This document shows, piece by piece, positions 27,497-35,103 of a stretch of DNA of 64,000 bases; position 1 is the stretch's first letter, and every line of letters begins with the position of its first letter. This stretch comes from Vibrio mediterranei (lineage in GTDB: Bacteria; Pseudomonadota; Gammaproteobacteria; Enterobacterales; Vibrionaceae). The stretch covers positions 62,001 to 126,000 of the forward strand of contig NZ_FLLQ01000005.1 of NCBI RefSeq assembly GCF_900088415.1, in the 5' to 3' direction. The translations under genes were made by a program, and so were the position numbers. Below the pieces are notes generated by a model that saw nothing but the letters and a program-made list of their open reading frames with translations, had not been told where the DNA came from and did not search any database.

Positions 27497-29044
27497 CTAG
27501 GTTGAACCCTCTTCATATCCAGCATAGGCAATGCCGGAAAGCCGTGCCATATTATGATTCCAAGTAGCAAGGTCGTGTTTGTTGAACTTACTCAAATCAT
27601 CATGACCACAGGCTCTCGCCATCACTTGCATGAGTTCCACCGACGCCTCAAAGAAGTTTTTTAATTGATGGGATGCTTTTTCAACATTGAGTCGTTGCCT
27701 CAAATCGGCTTTTTGCGTTGCGATGCCCGCAGGGCAATTATTGGTGTTACACATTCTCGCAGCGACACAGCCGATAGATTGCATTGCACTATTTGATATC
27801 GCGACCCCATCAGCACCTAATGCGAGTGCTTTAACGAAATCCATCGGTACACGAAGACCACCAGTGATAATCAGCGTAACCCTGCCACTCGCACCTTGCT
27901 GATCCAGATAACGCCGCGCTCTGGCTAGGGCTGGAATAGTTGGCACACTGATATGATCCCGGAACATTTCCGGAGCCGCACCCGTCCCCCCACCTCGACC
28001 GTCGAGAATGATGTAATCCGCACTGGCATCAAGCGCAAACTGAATGTCCTCTTCAATATGGTTTGCACTCAATTTAAACCCGATAGGAATACCTCCTGTA
28101 ACTTCTCTCATTCTGTCAGCGAATCGTCTAAAGTCTTCAGCCGTATTCAGGTCTTTAAATGTAGGAGGAGAGATAGCGGGTTCTCCTTCAGGAATACCTC
28201 TAACTTGAGAAATTTTGCCGATATTCTTGTTACCGGGAAGATGGCCTCCGGTGCCAGTTTTCGCCCCTTGTCCGCCTTTGAAATGAAACGCTTGCACCGA
28301 TTTGAGTTTACTTTCATCGTAGCCAAACCCTGCGCTCGCCAACTCATAGAAATAACGCGAGTTTGCCGCTTGCTCCTCTGGCAGCATCCCCCCTTCACCC
28401 GAACAAATACCTGTACCGGCTAACTCCGCCCCCGTTGCTAATGATACCTTTGCTTCTTCTGACAGAGCACCAAAACTCATGTCCGAAACAAATAAAGGAA
28501 TGTTAAGCTTCAGCGGCTTCTTGGCCTTAGGTCCAATGACCAATTCAGTCCCAACGGCAACGTCTTCAAGTAGAGGTTTCGTAGCCATTTGAGCAACCAT
28601 AACTTGTATGTCATCCCAGTGGGGTAACAAATGCCTAGGCACACCCATTGACGTCATTGGGCCATGATGTCCAAGCTTAGACAGCCCTTCACGAGCAAGT
28701 TGATGTATGAGTTCGACTGTTGGTTCTTCTTTCGTTTTCACCGCAACGGGCCCATCACTCGCCTTTTGGCTCACACCAGGCCCTTCTTGACCAACTTGCT
28801 CATCACTAAACTGTTTGTGGGAGCCATCGCAATATGGAAGGTTTGCTGAGTGCTTGCAACGACACAAATACGCATCGCTCGATTTATCAGCACTGAAGCT
28901 TTGTGGTTTGAACTCCGTTCCTGCATGTGAACCGTCGCAGTAAGGTTGGTTTTTTGAACGTCCACAAGTGCAAAAGTAATGCTCTTGTCCACCCTCTAGC
29001 TCAACCTTGATCGGCTTGTTATCGGCAATTATTGGTTTGCTCAT
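27497..29044 (-). CDS. CDGSH iron-sulfur domains fused to a glutamate-synthase-like FMN domain
   Basis: 515 residues from the ATG at 29044 (MSKPIIADNK...), chosen for AAGGAT 9 nt upstream; an in-frame GTG at 29068 has no site. Two CDGSH motifs bind 2Fe-2S clusters with three Cys and one His: Cys25/27/36-His40 and Cys61/63/72-His76. Residues ~115-510 are the FMN-binding glutamate synthase barrel (SDMSFGALSEEAKVSLATGAEL, GGQGAKTGTGGHLPG, LDGRGGGTGAAPE, ITGGLRVP), including the 3Fe-4S ligands C-x5-C-x4-C in CVAARMCNTNNCPAG. No glutaminase domain is present, so it is not a complete GltB. It is probably a redox enzyme of unknown substrate. The gene stands alone, 112 nt downstream of gntR. Confidence 0.9.
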   Translation of the reverse strand: MSKPIIADNKPIKVELEGGQEHYFCTCGRSKNQPYCDGSHAGTEFKPQSFSADKSSDAYLCRCKHSANLPYCDGSHKQFSDEQVGQEGPGVSQKASDGPVAVKTKEEPTVELIHQLAREGLSKLGHHGPMTSMGVPRHLLPHWDDIQVMVAQMATKPLLEDVAVGTELVIGPKAKKPLKLNIPLFVSDMSFGALSEEAKVSLATGAELAGTGICSGEGGMLPEEQAANSRYFYELASAGFGYDESKLKSVQAFHFKGGQGAKTGTGGHLPGNKNIGKISQVRGIPEGEPAISPPTFKDLNTAEDFRRFADRMREVTGGIPIGFKLSANHIEEDIQFALDASADYIILDGRGGGTGAAPEMFRDHISVPTIPALARARRYLDQQGASGRVTLIITGGLRVPMDFVKALALGADGVAISNSAMQSIGCVAARMCNTNNCPAGIATQKADLRQRLNVEKASHQLKNFFEASVELMQVMARACGHDDLSKFNKHDLATWNHNMARLSGIAYAGYEEGST

Positions 29045-29156
29045 AATGCTTATCCTTGTTATCCACACTTTCTATGAAGGGGTAACGATAAGCATAGGTC
29101 AAAAAACCAACGATAAGATACGTCCAAAGAATCGACAGAGCATCACATTGGAAACG

Positions 29157-29873
29157 TTAGAGCTGAGTATCACTCTTTACATATGTCGTAGAGAACTCAT
29201 AACTATCGCAAATGTGCCTAGCCACTGAATATTCGAAGATTTGTCCGTTATCTAGATAGGCATTTTGGGCCACATTCACTAGATGTTCCCCTATAGGAAC
29301 ACTGAGGTAGTCCGCCTCTTCAACGTTAGCGTTGACAATCGTGATGCGTAAATTAGCGCTATGAATAGTAAGCTTCAGTTTGTCAGATATGTAGCCATAT
29401 ATCGAGTCTTTGACATGTTCGATAGCTAAGCTAGGGACAATTTTGGCGGACAGATAGATATACTCAACGATTGATGGCACGCCATCTAATACTCTGATTC
29501 GCGTTATGTCATAAACTGGATCGCCAACGTTGCATTTTAGTTTTTCCGCTATCAACGCATTTGCGGGCACCGAACTGAATTTAACAACGCGAGTGTGAAC
29601 AGTTTTACCCTTATCTTGGGCTCGTTTTTTGGTTCCAAGTAAGTGAGAGTCAGATACAGCATCAGGCTTTTGTTTAACGAATGAGCCAGCTCCGCGCTTA
29701 CGTACTACCAGCCCTTCTTTCACTAGGAAGTCCATGGCTTTTTTGATGGTTATTTCACTGCATTCAAACTCCGCGGCCAACGATCTGCCATCTGGGAGCT
29801 TTTCCTCCGACGAGTACTCTCCAGAAAGAATACGTGTCTTCATTTCACTATAAATGCCCTGATATTTAATCAT
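29157..29873 (-). CDS. GntR/HutC-family regulator, probable bgl repressor
   Basis: 238 residues. A GntR winged helix (residues ~1-68: LPDGRSLAAEFECSEITIKKAMDFLVKEGLVVRKRGAGSFV) is followed by a UTRA effector domain (~85-235), a layout shared with TreR- and BglR-type repressors that bind sugar phosphates. It is divergent from the 6-phospho-beta-glucosidase gene at 30121, and the shared 247-nt gap contains a 16-bp palindrome plus a matching half site. It therefore most likely represses the hydrolase gene and itself and is released by a phospho-glucoside. The DNA-binding assignment is inference from position. Confidence 0.9.
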   Translation of the reverse strand: MIKYQGIYSEMKTRILSGEYSSEEKLPDGRSLAAEFECSEITIKKAMDFLVKEGLVVRKRGAGSFVKQKPDAVSDSHLLGTKKRAQDKGKTVHTRVVKFSSVPANALIAEKLKCNVGDPVYDITRIRVLDGVPSIVEYIYLSAKIVPSLAIEHVKDSIYGYISDKLKLTIHSANLRITIVNANVEEADYLSVPIGEHLVNVAQNAYLDNGQIFEYSVARHICDSYEFSTTYVKSDTQL

Positions 29874-29974
29874 TTATCAATGCCTATGCTATCCAATATA
29901 CATCGGCAAATAACCTGCCTTTACTCTTTGCCCCAAGGGTACTTCCTTCTGTATCAAGAAACAAGCAACGATAC

Positions 29975-29984
29975 AAAACCATAT
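29975..29984. promoter_or_regulatory. Half-site of the bgl operator
   Basis: AAAACCATAT, identical to ten bases of the palindrome at 30060-30075, 85 nt away on the gntR side of the divergent promoter. Confidence 0.45.
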
Positions 29985-30023
29985 TTAATTTAGTCTAAAC
30001 TCCATCATAAATCGCCAATAAAA

Positions 30024-30037
30024 GTGATCAAAATCAC
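30024..30037. promoter_or_regulatory. CRP-like site upstream of the phospho-beta-glucosidase
   Basis: GTGATCAAAATCAC is an interrupted palindrome fitting the cAMP-CRP core (TGTGA-N6-TCACA) with one base missing at each outer end. The position about 90 nt before the ATG suits catabolite activation. Confidence 0.55.
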
Positions 30038-30059
30038 CATATTGAGCATACATATTTGT

Positions 30060-30075
30060 AAAACCATATGGTTTT
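30060..30075. promoter_or_regulatory. 16-bp palindromic operator of the bgl gene
   Basis: AAAACCATATGGTTTT, a perfect palindrome 45 nt before the ATG at 30121, in the divergent region with a GntR gene. Best read as the operator of that GntR protein. Confidence 0.7.
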
Positions 30076-30120
30076 AATAATATCACTTTAAAGAGATTAG
30101 TATTTAAAACTGGAGTAATC

Positions 30121-31542
30121 ATGGCATTTCAAGAGAATTTCCTATGGGGCAGTGCGTCTGCGGCGTATCAGATTGAAGGCGCAGCTAACTTAGACGGTAA
30201 AGGTGACTCCATTTGGGACGTCTACTCTCGTGTACCTGGCAACACATTCAAAGACACCACGGGGGAAGTAGCGATCGACTTCTACCATAAGTACGAAGAA
30301 GATATTGAGTTGATGCGCGAAATGGGTTTAAAAGCTTATCGCTTTTCAGTCGCTTGGACTCGCATCATGCCTGATGGCCGTACTATTAATCCTAAAGGCA
30401 TCGAGTTCTATCACAACGTTATTAATAAACTTATCGAATGTGGTATCACACCGATCCTAACAATCTACCATTGGGATCTTCCTCAAGCCCTACAAGATGA
30501 ATACCAAGGTTGGGAAAGCCGTAAGATTCTGGCTGACTTTACCAAATATTGTGAAGTCCTGTTTACCGAGTACGGTGAAAAAGTACCGTACTGGGTTTGT
30601 ATGAACGAGCAAAACATCTTTACTAGTCTTGGTTATGTTCAAAAAATCCATCCACCAAAAGTTTCCGATTATCAGCGTTTTATTAATGCTAACCACATTG
30701 CAAGTCTTGCAAATGCTAATGCGGTAAAACGATTTAAGGAAATGGGCCTACCGGGTCAGATCGGAGCGAGCTTCGCTTATAGTCCGACCTACTCTAAAAC
30801 TGCTTCTCCAGAAGATGTTATCGCGGCTGAAAACGCACAAGAAATCCAAGATTTGCTTTGGATGGATGTCTACGCAAAAGGCGCATATCCAAAGATTGGC
30901 CTAAAGCTTCTAGAACGACTTGGTATTCATATCGACTTTCAAGATGGTGACAAAGAGCTGCTAAAAGCCGGTATCTGCGACTTCATGGGACTAAACTACT
31001 ATCAGTCCGCTACGTTTGTAGCTCCAGAAAATAAGGCTGAGACCGCTCAAACAGGTAATGCTGCTCAAGTCTCTGTGGTTTCCGATGTTGCGGCTATCCC
31101 AACAGACAAATACTACGTACGCGCTGATAACGAACATCTAAAAATGACTGACTGGAACTGGGCCATTGATCCTGAGGGACTGCGCGTCGCCCTTCGCCGC
31201 ATTACATCACGCTATAACCTTCCAATTCTTATTAGCGAAAACGGTCTTGGTGCTTATGACACACTAACGGAAGATGGCAAAGTTCATGATGACTACCGCA
31301 TTGACTTTCTAAAAGCACACGTAGAAGCAATTGGAGATGCGATTGACGATGGTTGTGAAGTTATTGGTTACTGTACTTGGTCTTATCAGGACTTGTTCAG
31401 TTGGTTAAACGGCTATGCGAAGCGTTATGGGTTCGTGTATGTTGACCGTGATGAAGAAAGCGAAAAAGAACTGAAACGCTATAAAAAAGACAGCTTCTAC
31501 TGGTATCAAAAAGTCATTGAATCTAACGGTGAAACTCTATAA
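30121..31542 (+). CDS. bglA: 6-phospho-beta-glucosidase, GH1
   Basis: 473 residues, a full-length GH1 (beta/alpha)8 barrel. Acid/base Glu163 lies in CMNEQN and nucleophile Glu373 in ISENGLG. The phosphate-binding triad of GH1 phospho-glycosidases is visible as Ser427, Lys434 and Tyr436 (S-x6-K-x-Y in FSWLNGYAKRY), which argues for a substrate phosphorylated by a PTS, such as cellobiose-6P or another beta-glucoside-6P. The residue before the acid/base Asn is Met rather than the common Phe/Leu. A cognate PTS is not adjacent. Regulation: GntR palindrome and CRP-like site upstream. It is followed by a REP-like repeat. The bglA symbol is by class, not by proven orthology. Confidence 0.92.
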   Translation: MAFQENFLWGSASAAYQIEGAANLDGKGDSIWDVYSRVPGNTFKDTTGEVAIDFYHKYEEDIELMREMGLKAYRFSVAWTRIMPDGRTINPKGIEFYHNVINKLIECGITPILTIYHWDLPQALQDEYQGWESRKILADFTKYCEVLFTEYGEKVPYWVCMNEQNIFTSLGYVQKIHPPKVSDYQRFINANHIASLANANAVKRFKEMGLPGQIGASFAYSPTYSKTASPEDVIAAENAQEIQDLLWMDVYAKGAYPKIGLKLLERLGIHIDFQDGDKELLKAGICDFMGLNYYQSATFVAPENKAETAQTGNAAQVSVVSDVAAIPTDKYYVRADNEHLKMTDWNWAIDPEGLRVALRRITSRYNLPILISENGLGAYDTLTEDGKVHDDYRIDFLKAHVEAIGDAIDDGCEVIGYCTWSYQDLFSWLNGYAKRYGFVYVDRDEESEKELKRYKKDSFYWYQKVIESNGETL

Positions 31543-31560
31543 CTAAGCCGGAAAATCTAT

Positions 31561-31667
31561 CGTCATTCCCTTGAAAAAGGGAATCTTCATTAGCGGGTTG
31601 CACAAAAAACAAGTGTATTTCAGTTTGCTACGCGCTAGGAGAGATCCTCGTTTTCACGAGGATGACG
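31561..31667. repeat. REP/MITE-like element with terminal inverted repeats
   Basis: A 107-nt unit begins CGTCATTCCC and ends GAGGATGACG, so its ends are imperfect inverted repeats (CGTCATYCYC). Just inside each end is a small hairpin: ATTCCCTT/AAGGGAAT at the left and ATCCTCG/CGAGGAT at the right. I recall this layout as a common dispersed intergenic repeat in Vibrio genomes. No second copy is in the window. Confidence 0.6.
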
Positions 31668-31694
31668 ATACGTATCCTATTAGGATTAATAGGG

Positions 31695-32327
31695 CTACTT
31701 AATTTCACCAAAGCGCTCTAAGTAAAGAATGGTGGCTGCAGTTCTTGAAGGGACTTGCAGCTTTCTCAGCAAACTCTTCATATGCACTTTAACCGTTGAC
31801 TCCGAAATAAACAGTCGATCGGCAATTTGCTTGTTTCTAAACCCTTTCGCTACCTCTTGAAGAATCTGCATTTCACGCTCAGTCAGTGTCGCGAAAACAT
31901 CACTGGTATTGGCTCTTTCTTCAAGGTACTTCTCGATGGCAGAACTGAAAGCTTTATTGCCTGATGTCAGCCCACGAAGCAGTTCAATGATTTCATCTGG
32001 CTCGGTATCTTTAAGTAGATACCCATCAGCTCCCTCTTTTACTAGGGCATCGATATCCGCTGGAATATCAGAGACGGTAAGAATGACAATGTGTCCTTGA
32101 AAGTCATCTTCTCTTAGTGCTTTGAGCGTATCCAAACCTGACATACCCTTCATATTTAGATCGAGTAAGATCAAGTCAGGTTCATGTTCTTTTGCCAACG
32201 CAATTGCATCCGAGCCATTGCTGGCTTCCGCAACAATCCCAAAATCGTCTTCAAAGCTGAGTAACTGTCCAATACCACGCCTCATTAAAGGGTGGTCGTC
32301 GACTAACATGACTTTACATTCGCTCAC
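31695..32327 (-). CDS. narP: Nitrate/nitrite response regulator NarP
   Basis: 210 residues. The receiver domain has Asp10/Asp11 and the phospho-acceptor Asp56 (DLILLDLNM). The LuxR/FixJ helix-turn-helix is at the C-terminus (LTEREMQILQEVAKGFRNKQIADRLFISESTVKVHMKSLLRKL). It overlaps the sensor gene by 14 nt and is partnered by it. Position divergent from napF and the NarQ-type sensor point to NarP rather than NarL. The expected action is nitrate-dependent activation of nap under low oxygen through 7-2-7 heptamer sites, one of which is proposed at 34157-34172. Confidence 0.92.
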   Translation of the reverse strand: MSECKVMLVDDHPLMRRGIGQLLSFEDDFGIVAEASNGSDAIALAKEHEPDLILLDLNMKGMSGLDTLKALREDDFQGHIVILTVSDIPADIDALVKEGADGYLLKDTEPDEIIELLRGLTSGNKAFSSAIEKYLEERANTSDVFATLTEREMQILQEVAKGFRNKQIADRLFISESTVKVHMKSLLRKLQVPSRTAATILYLERFGEIK

Positions 32328-34038
32328 TTAGTGGCTCCTTACTTCTTTGAAACGTTAATACCACCTCACAACCATCGTTTTCGGCGGAATTTATAGCAAG
32401 TTCTGCATTAAGTCGAGCTGCACGCTCTTTCATAATGCTCATACCATAATGGTCTAATTTCTGTATATTTTGGTCGAACCCTACACCATCGTCTTTTATT
32501 TTAACAGTAACAAGGGCATTTTCATCTTCGAAACAAGTCACTTTTATAAATGAGGCCTGTGCGTGCTTCATCGCGTTAAGTACGGCCTCACGAATAAGTT
32601 GTAAGATATGGACTTGTTCGTTTGCTCCTAACTCCAAAGACGACATTTGATTATCGAGTTCTATCTCAGCCTCAGTTTGTTCATCCAATTGATGAAGCAT
32701 CTCAGTAATTGCTTCACCAAACGTCCCTTCTTTAATCGATAGTCGGAAAGTCGTCAGCAATTCTCGCAACTGAACGTAGGCGTTATCCAATCCCTCACGT
32801 ATGTCATTCAACACTAGTTGAGAGCGACTTGATGACGAGTCAGTTAATTCCTTAGAAATAGAACGGTTTAGTAGTGTAACCTGAATTTTTAAGTAAGACA
32901 GTGACTGAGCGAGTGAATCGTGAAGCTCTCTGGCAATCGTCGCCCGCTCTTCCATTAATATGATCTGTTCGGTTTGACGTTGAGCTTTGTTGTAGTAAAT
33001 CGCTCGCGATAAAATTTGAACGAAGTTATCTATTAATTTTTCATCTGGACAAGGCAAGCCTACTTGATATCTGAGTTGGCCCAGTTCTTCACCATCCAAG
33101 TGCAATGGCCTTACCCGTTCCGCTTTCCCATTGAAAGTACCTTCCGTAGCAATCCAAGGATTACCTTCCACCTCAGAAACTTTGATTTCTACCGCAGAAA
33201 TACCTTCAACACTGTAGATATAAGTTAATATGGCTCGGAAGTTCTCATGGGAAATTCGCGTTGCTGTTAGTTCTTGTGACGATTGATAAAGCACTTGCAG
33301 TGATTGGTGTGCATGTTGAAGCTTATGGGTTTTTTCATTTACCGCTTGTTCTAATCCACGATATAACTTGCCAAGATCTTTGGCCATATTTCTAAATGCG
33401 TTACCTAAGATCCCGAGTTCATTGTCAGAACGAACATCAACCTCAACATCAAACGAACGATTCTGAATCTGTTCACTGGCAGAAATTAGCTGCCCCAAAG
33501 GTCGAACAATTTGCTTTCTTACAAACAATACAACATACACGGCCACCAATAGAATTCCGCCTAAACCAACTCCGCCAGCCCATGCCAAACGGATTAACTT
33601 GTTTTCGGAATGCTCTTGAAGCTCCAATACAAACAAGTCTATACGGTCCACAAAATCAGCGACTAGCAATAGATACTGTTCTCTATCATCACTGGACAGT
33701 ACAGATTTGAGTTCATGCCAACGGATAATGAGATTGTAATAATCCTGCGTGATTTTCTCAGGTACATCCCATGACTGCAGGGCTTTCATTGAAGGAGAAT
33801 AAAGGGAACGCTCAAACTGCTCGACATGTAAATAATAGAGTGGCGAATCTGATTGCATATCATAGGCTAATCGATAACTCTGCATTCGCATCGAACCGGA
33901 AACGTTGACGGCCTCAGCATCGTTTAAACTAGATGCTAACGTCAAAATAGCAAAGTTCGTTGTTGCTAAGGAAAGCAACAAGATGAGTATCATTGCTTTC
34001 GCTATTGTGCCGGTTACAGATTTATTCGGCTTCTTCAT
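32314..34038 (-). CDS. narQ: Nitrate/nitrite sensor histidine kinase NarQ
   Basis: 574 residues. Transmembrane helices at ~12-35 and ~152-173 flank a helical periplasmic sensor. The P-box (residues 38-60, DAEAVNVSGSMRMQSYRLAYD) binds nitrate through a conserved Arg (Arg51). It is followed by a HAMP domain (~175-225), a GAF-like cytoplasmic segment (~245-350), the HisKA_3 phospho-site His373 in ERATIARELHDSLAQ, and a HATPase domain (NAMKHA, DDGVGFD). The short P-box without a second P'-box favours NarQ over NarX. It is the first gene of narQP, divergent from the nap operon. Confidence 0.93.
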   Translation of the reverse strand: MKKPNKSVTGTIAKAMILILLLSLATTNFAILTLASSLNDAEAVNVSGSMRMQSYRLAYDMQSDSPLYYLHVEQFERSLYSPSMKALQSWDVPEKITQDYYNLIIRWHELKSVLSSDDREQYLLLVADFVDRIDLFVLELQEHSENKLIRLAWAGGVGLGGILLVAVYVVLFVRKQIVRPLGQLISASEQIQNRSFDVEVDVRSDNELGILGNAFRNMAKDLGKLYRGLEQAVNEKTHKLQHAHQSLQVLYQSSQELTATRISHENFRAILTYIYSVEGISAVEIKVSEVEGNPWIATEGTFNGKAERVRPLHLDGEELGQLRYQVGLPCPDEKLIDNFVQILSRAIYYNKAQRQTEQIILMEERATIARELHDSLAQSLSYLKIQVTLLNRSISKELTDSSSSRSQLVLNDIREGLDNAYVQLRELLTTFRLSIKEGTFGEAITEMLHQLDEQTEAEIELDNQMSSLELGANEQVHILQLIREAVLNAMKHAQASFIKVTCFEDENALVTVKIKDDGVGFDQNIQKLDHYGMSIMKERAARLNAELAINSAENDGCEVVLTFQRSKEPLSERM

Positions 34039-34127
34039 GACTCACTAATCTCACTTCACTTGTTTCCATCTATTCATAAGTACCGAAAACCGGACTCACA
34101 CTATCGCTATCTATTGTCGGTAATTTA

Positions 34128-34141
34128 TTGATCCAAAACAA
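34128..34141. promoter_or_regulatory. FNR-like site in the narQ-napF gap
   Basis: TTGAT-CCAA-AACAA matches the FNR consensus TTGAT-N4-ATCAA at 9 of 10 defined bases. The centre is 30 nt upstream of the NarP-like site, in napF orientation, consistent with oxygen control of nap. Confidence 0.65.
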
Positions 34142-34156
34142 GGATGGCCCCTATTT

Positions 34157-34172
34157 AACCCCTAAGAGGTAT
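34157..34172. promoter_or_regulatory. NarP-like 7-2-7 site upstream of napF
   Basis: TAACCCC-TA-AGAGGTA. The second heptamer fits AKRRGTA perfectly; the first fits TACYYMT at 5 of 7. If it sits near -44.5, as in E. coli napF, the start of transcription would be around 34209, with TTTATA at about 34198-34203 as -10. Confidence 0.55.
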
Positions 34173-34278
34173 TTATCCAATTATGTCCAAACTTACAATT
34201 TATATGAATGTAAATTAAAGATTGTTAACAGATTTTTTGAACTAGACTTTCTGTAGACAGTTTTTATTGGTGAGATGA

Positions 34279-34758
34279 ATGGTTGATATTTCCAAGCGTC
34301 GCTTTTTCACAAGAAAGCAGATCAATACTAAACAAGCTAGGCTCCCTTGGGTAAAGGATTTAGCAACGTTCACCGACCAATGCACTCGTTGTGGTAAATG
34401 CATTAACGTGTGTGAAACGCAAATTATCAAGAGCGGTGATGGTGGCTATCCTGCGGTCAACTTCTCAATTGATGAATGTACGTTTTGTTACAAGTGTGCA
34501 GAAATCTGTCCAGAGCCTATATTTAATGAGAGAGACGCCACACCTTGGAACGCAAAAGCAGAGATCGACACCCAATGTTTAGCGCAAAACAACATCGAGT
34601 GCCGTAGTTGTGGTGATAGTTGTGAAACTATGGCTATCACTTTCAAGTTAAGAGTGGGCGGTGTCGCTTTACCCCAATTAGAGTTAGGGGACTGTAACGG
34701 ATGTGGAGCGTGTGTTTCTGTATGTCCGAGTTCTTCTATCTCGGTGAGTAATGTCTAG
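34279..34758 (+). CDS. napF: Ferredoxin-type protein NapF
   Basis: 159 residues. Several 4Fe-4S cysteine clusters are visible: CTRCGKCINVC, CTFCYKCAEICP, CRSCGDSC and CNGCGACVSVCP. NapF is a cytoplasmic iron-sulfur protein that interacts with NapA and is thought to help insert or mature its cluster before Tat export. The N-terminus RRFFTRKQ resembles a degenerate Tat motif, usual for NapF. It is the first gene of napFDABC, divergent from narQ. Confidence 0.95.
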   Translation: MVDISKRRFFTRKQINTKQARLPWVKDLATFTDQCTRCGKCINVCETQIIKSGDGGYPAVNFSIDECTFCYKCAEICPEPIFNERDATPWNAKAEIDTQCLAQNNIECRSCGDSCETMAITFKLRVGGVALPQLELGDCNGCGACVSVCPSSSISVSNV

Positions 34759-34797
34759 TTCGAAGCAAAATTAAAATAAAACAAGAGAAAGAGATTT

Positions 34798-35103
34798 ATG
34801 TCACTAAACGAAGTGCACATTTCTAGTTTGGTAGTACATTGCAAGGCTGAGCACCTTGCAGAAATCAAAGCGCAAATCGAACAATTCGATAACGCGGAGA
34901 TCTACGGAGACAGCGAGGACGGCAAGATTATTGTTGTTCTGGAAACCGAGAATCAGGGTTTCGTCACCGACACAATTGACGCTATCAACAACCTACCGAA
35001 TGTCCTTAACGCGGCCTTGGTTTATCACCAAATCGAGCACGGGTTAGATGACGATGAAAATAACACTGGAAGTAACCATTCCCAATTAGAGGGTGAAGTA
35101 TGA
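34798..35103 (+). CDS. napD: NapA-specific chaperone NapD
   Basis: 101 residues, a ferredoxin-fold chaperone that binds the Tat signal of NapA and delays export until cofactor is loaded. Visible: [26 protein letters not shown], ...[17 protein letters not shown] and [18 protein letters not shown], the standard NapD pattern. The final 4 nt (ATGA) overlap the napA start, so translation is coupled with its client. Confidence 0.95.
   Translation: MSLNEVHISSLVVHCKAEHLAEIKAQIEQFDNAEIYGDSEDGKIIVVLETENQGFVTDTIDAINNLPNVLNAALVYHQIEHGLDDDENNTGSNHSQLEGEV

Noticed and set aside
29045-29068. Longer GTG start for the CDGSH-glutamate synthase protein
   Set aside because: No Shine-Dalgarno upstream of the GTG; AAGGAT precedes the ATG at 29044.
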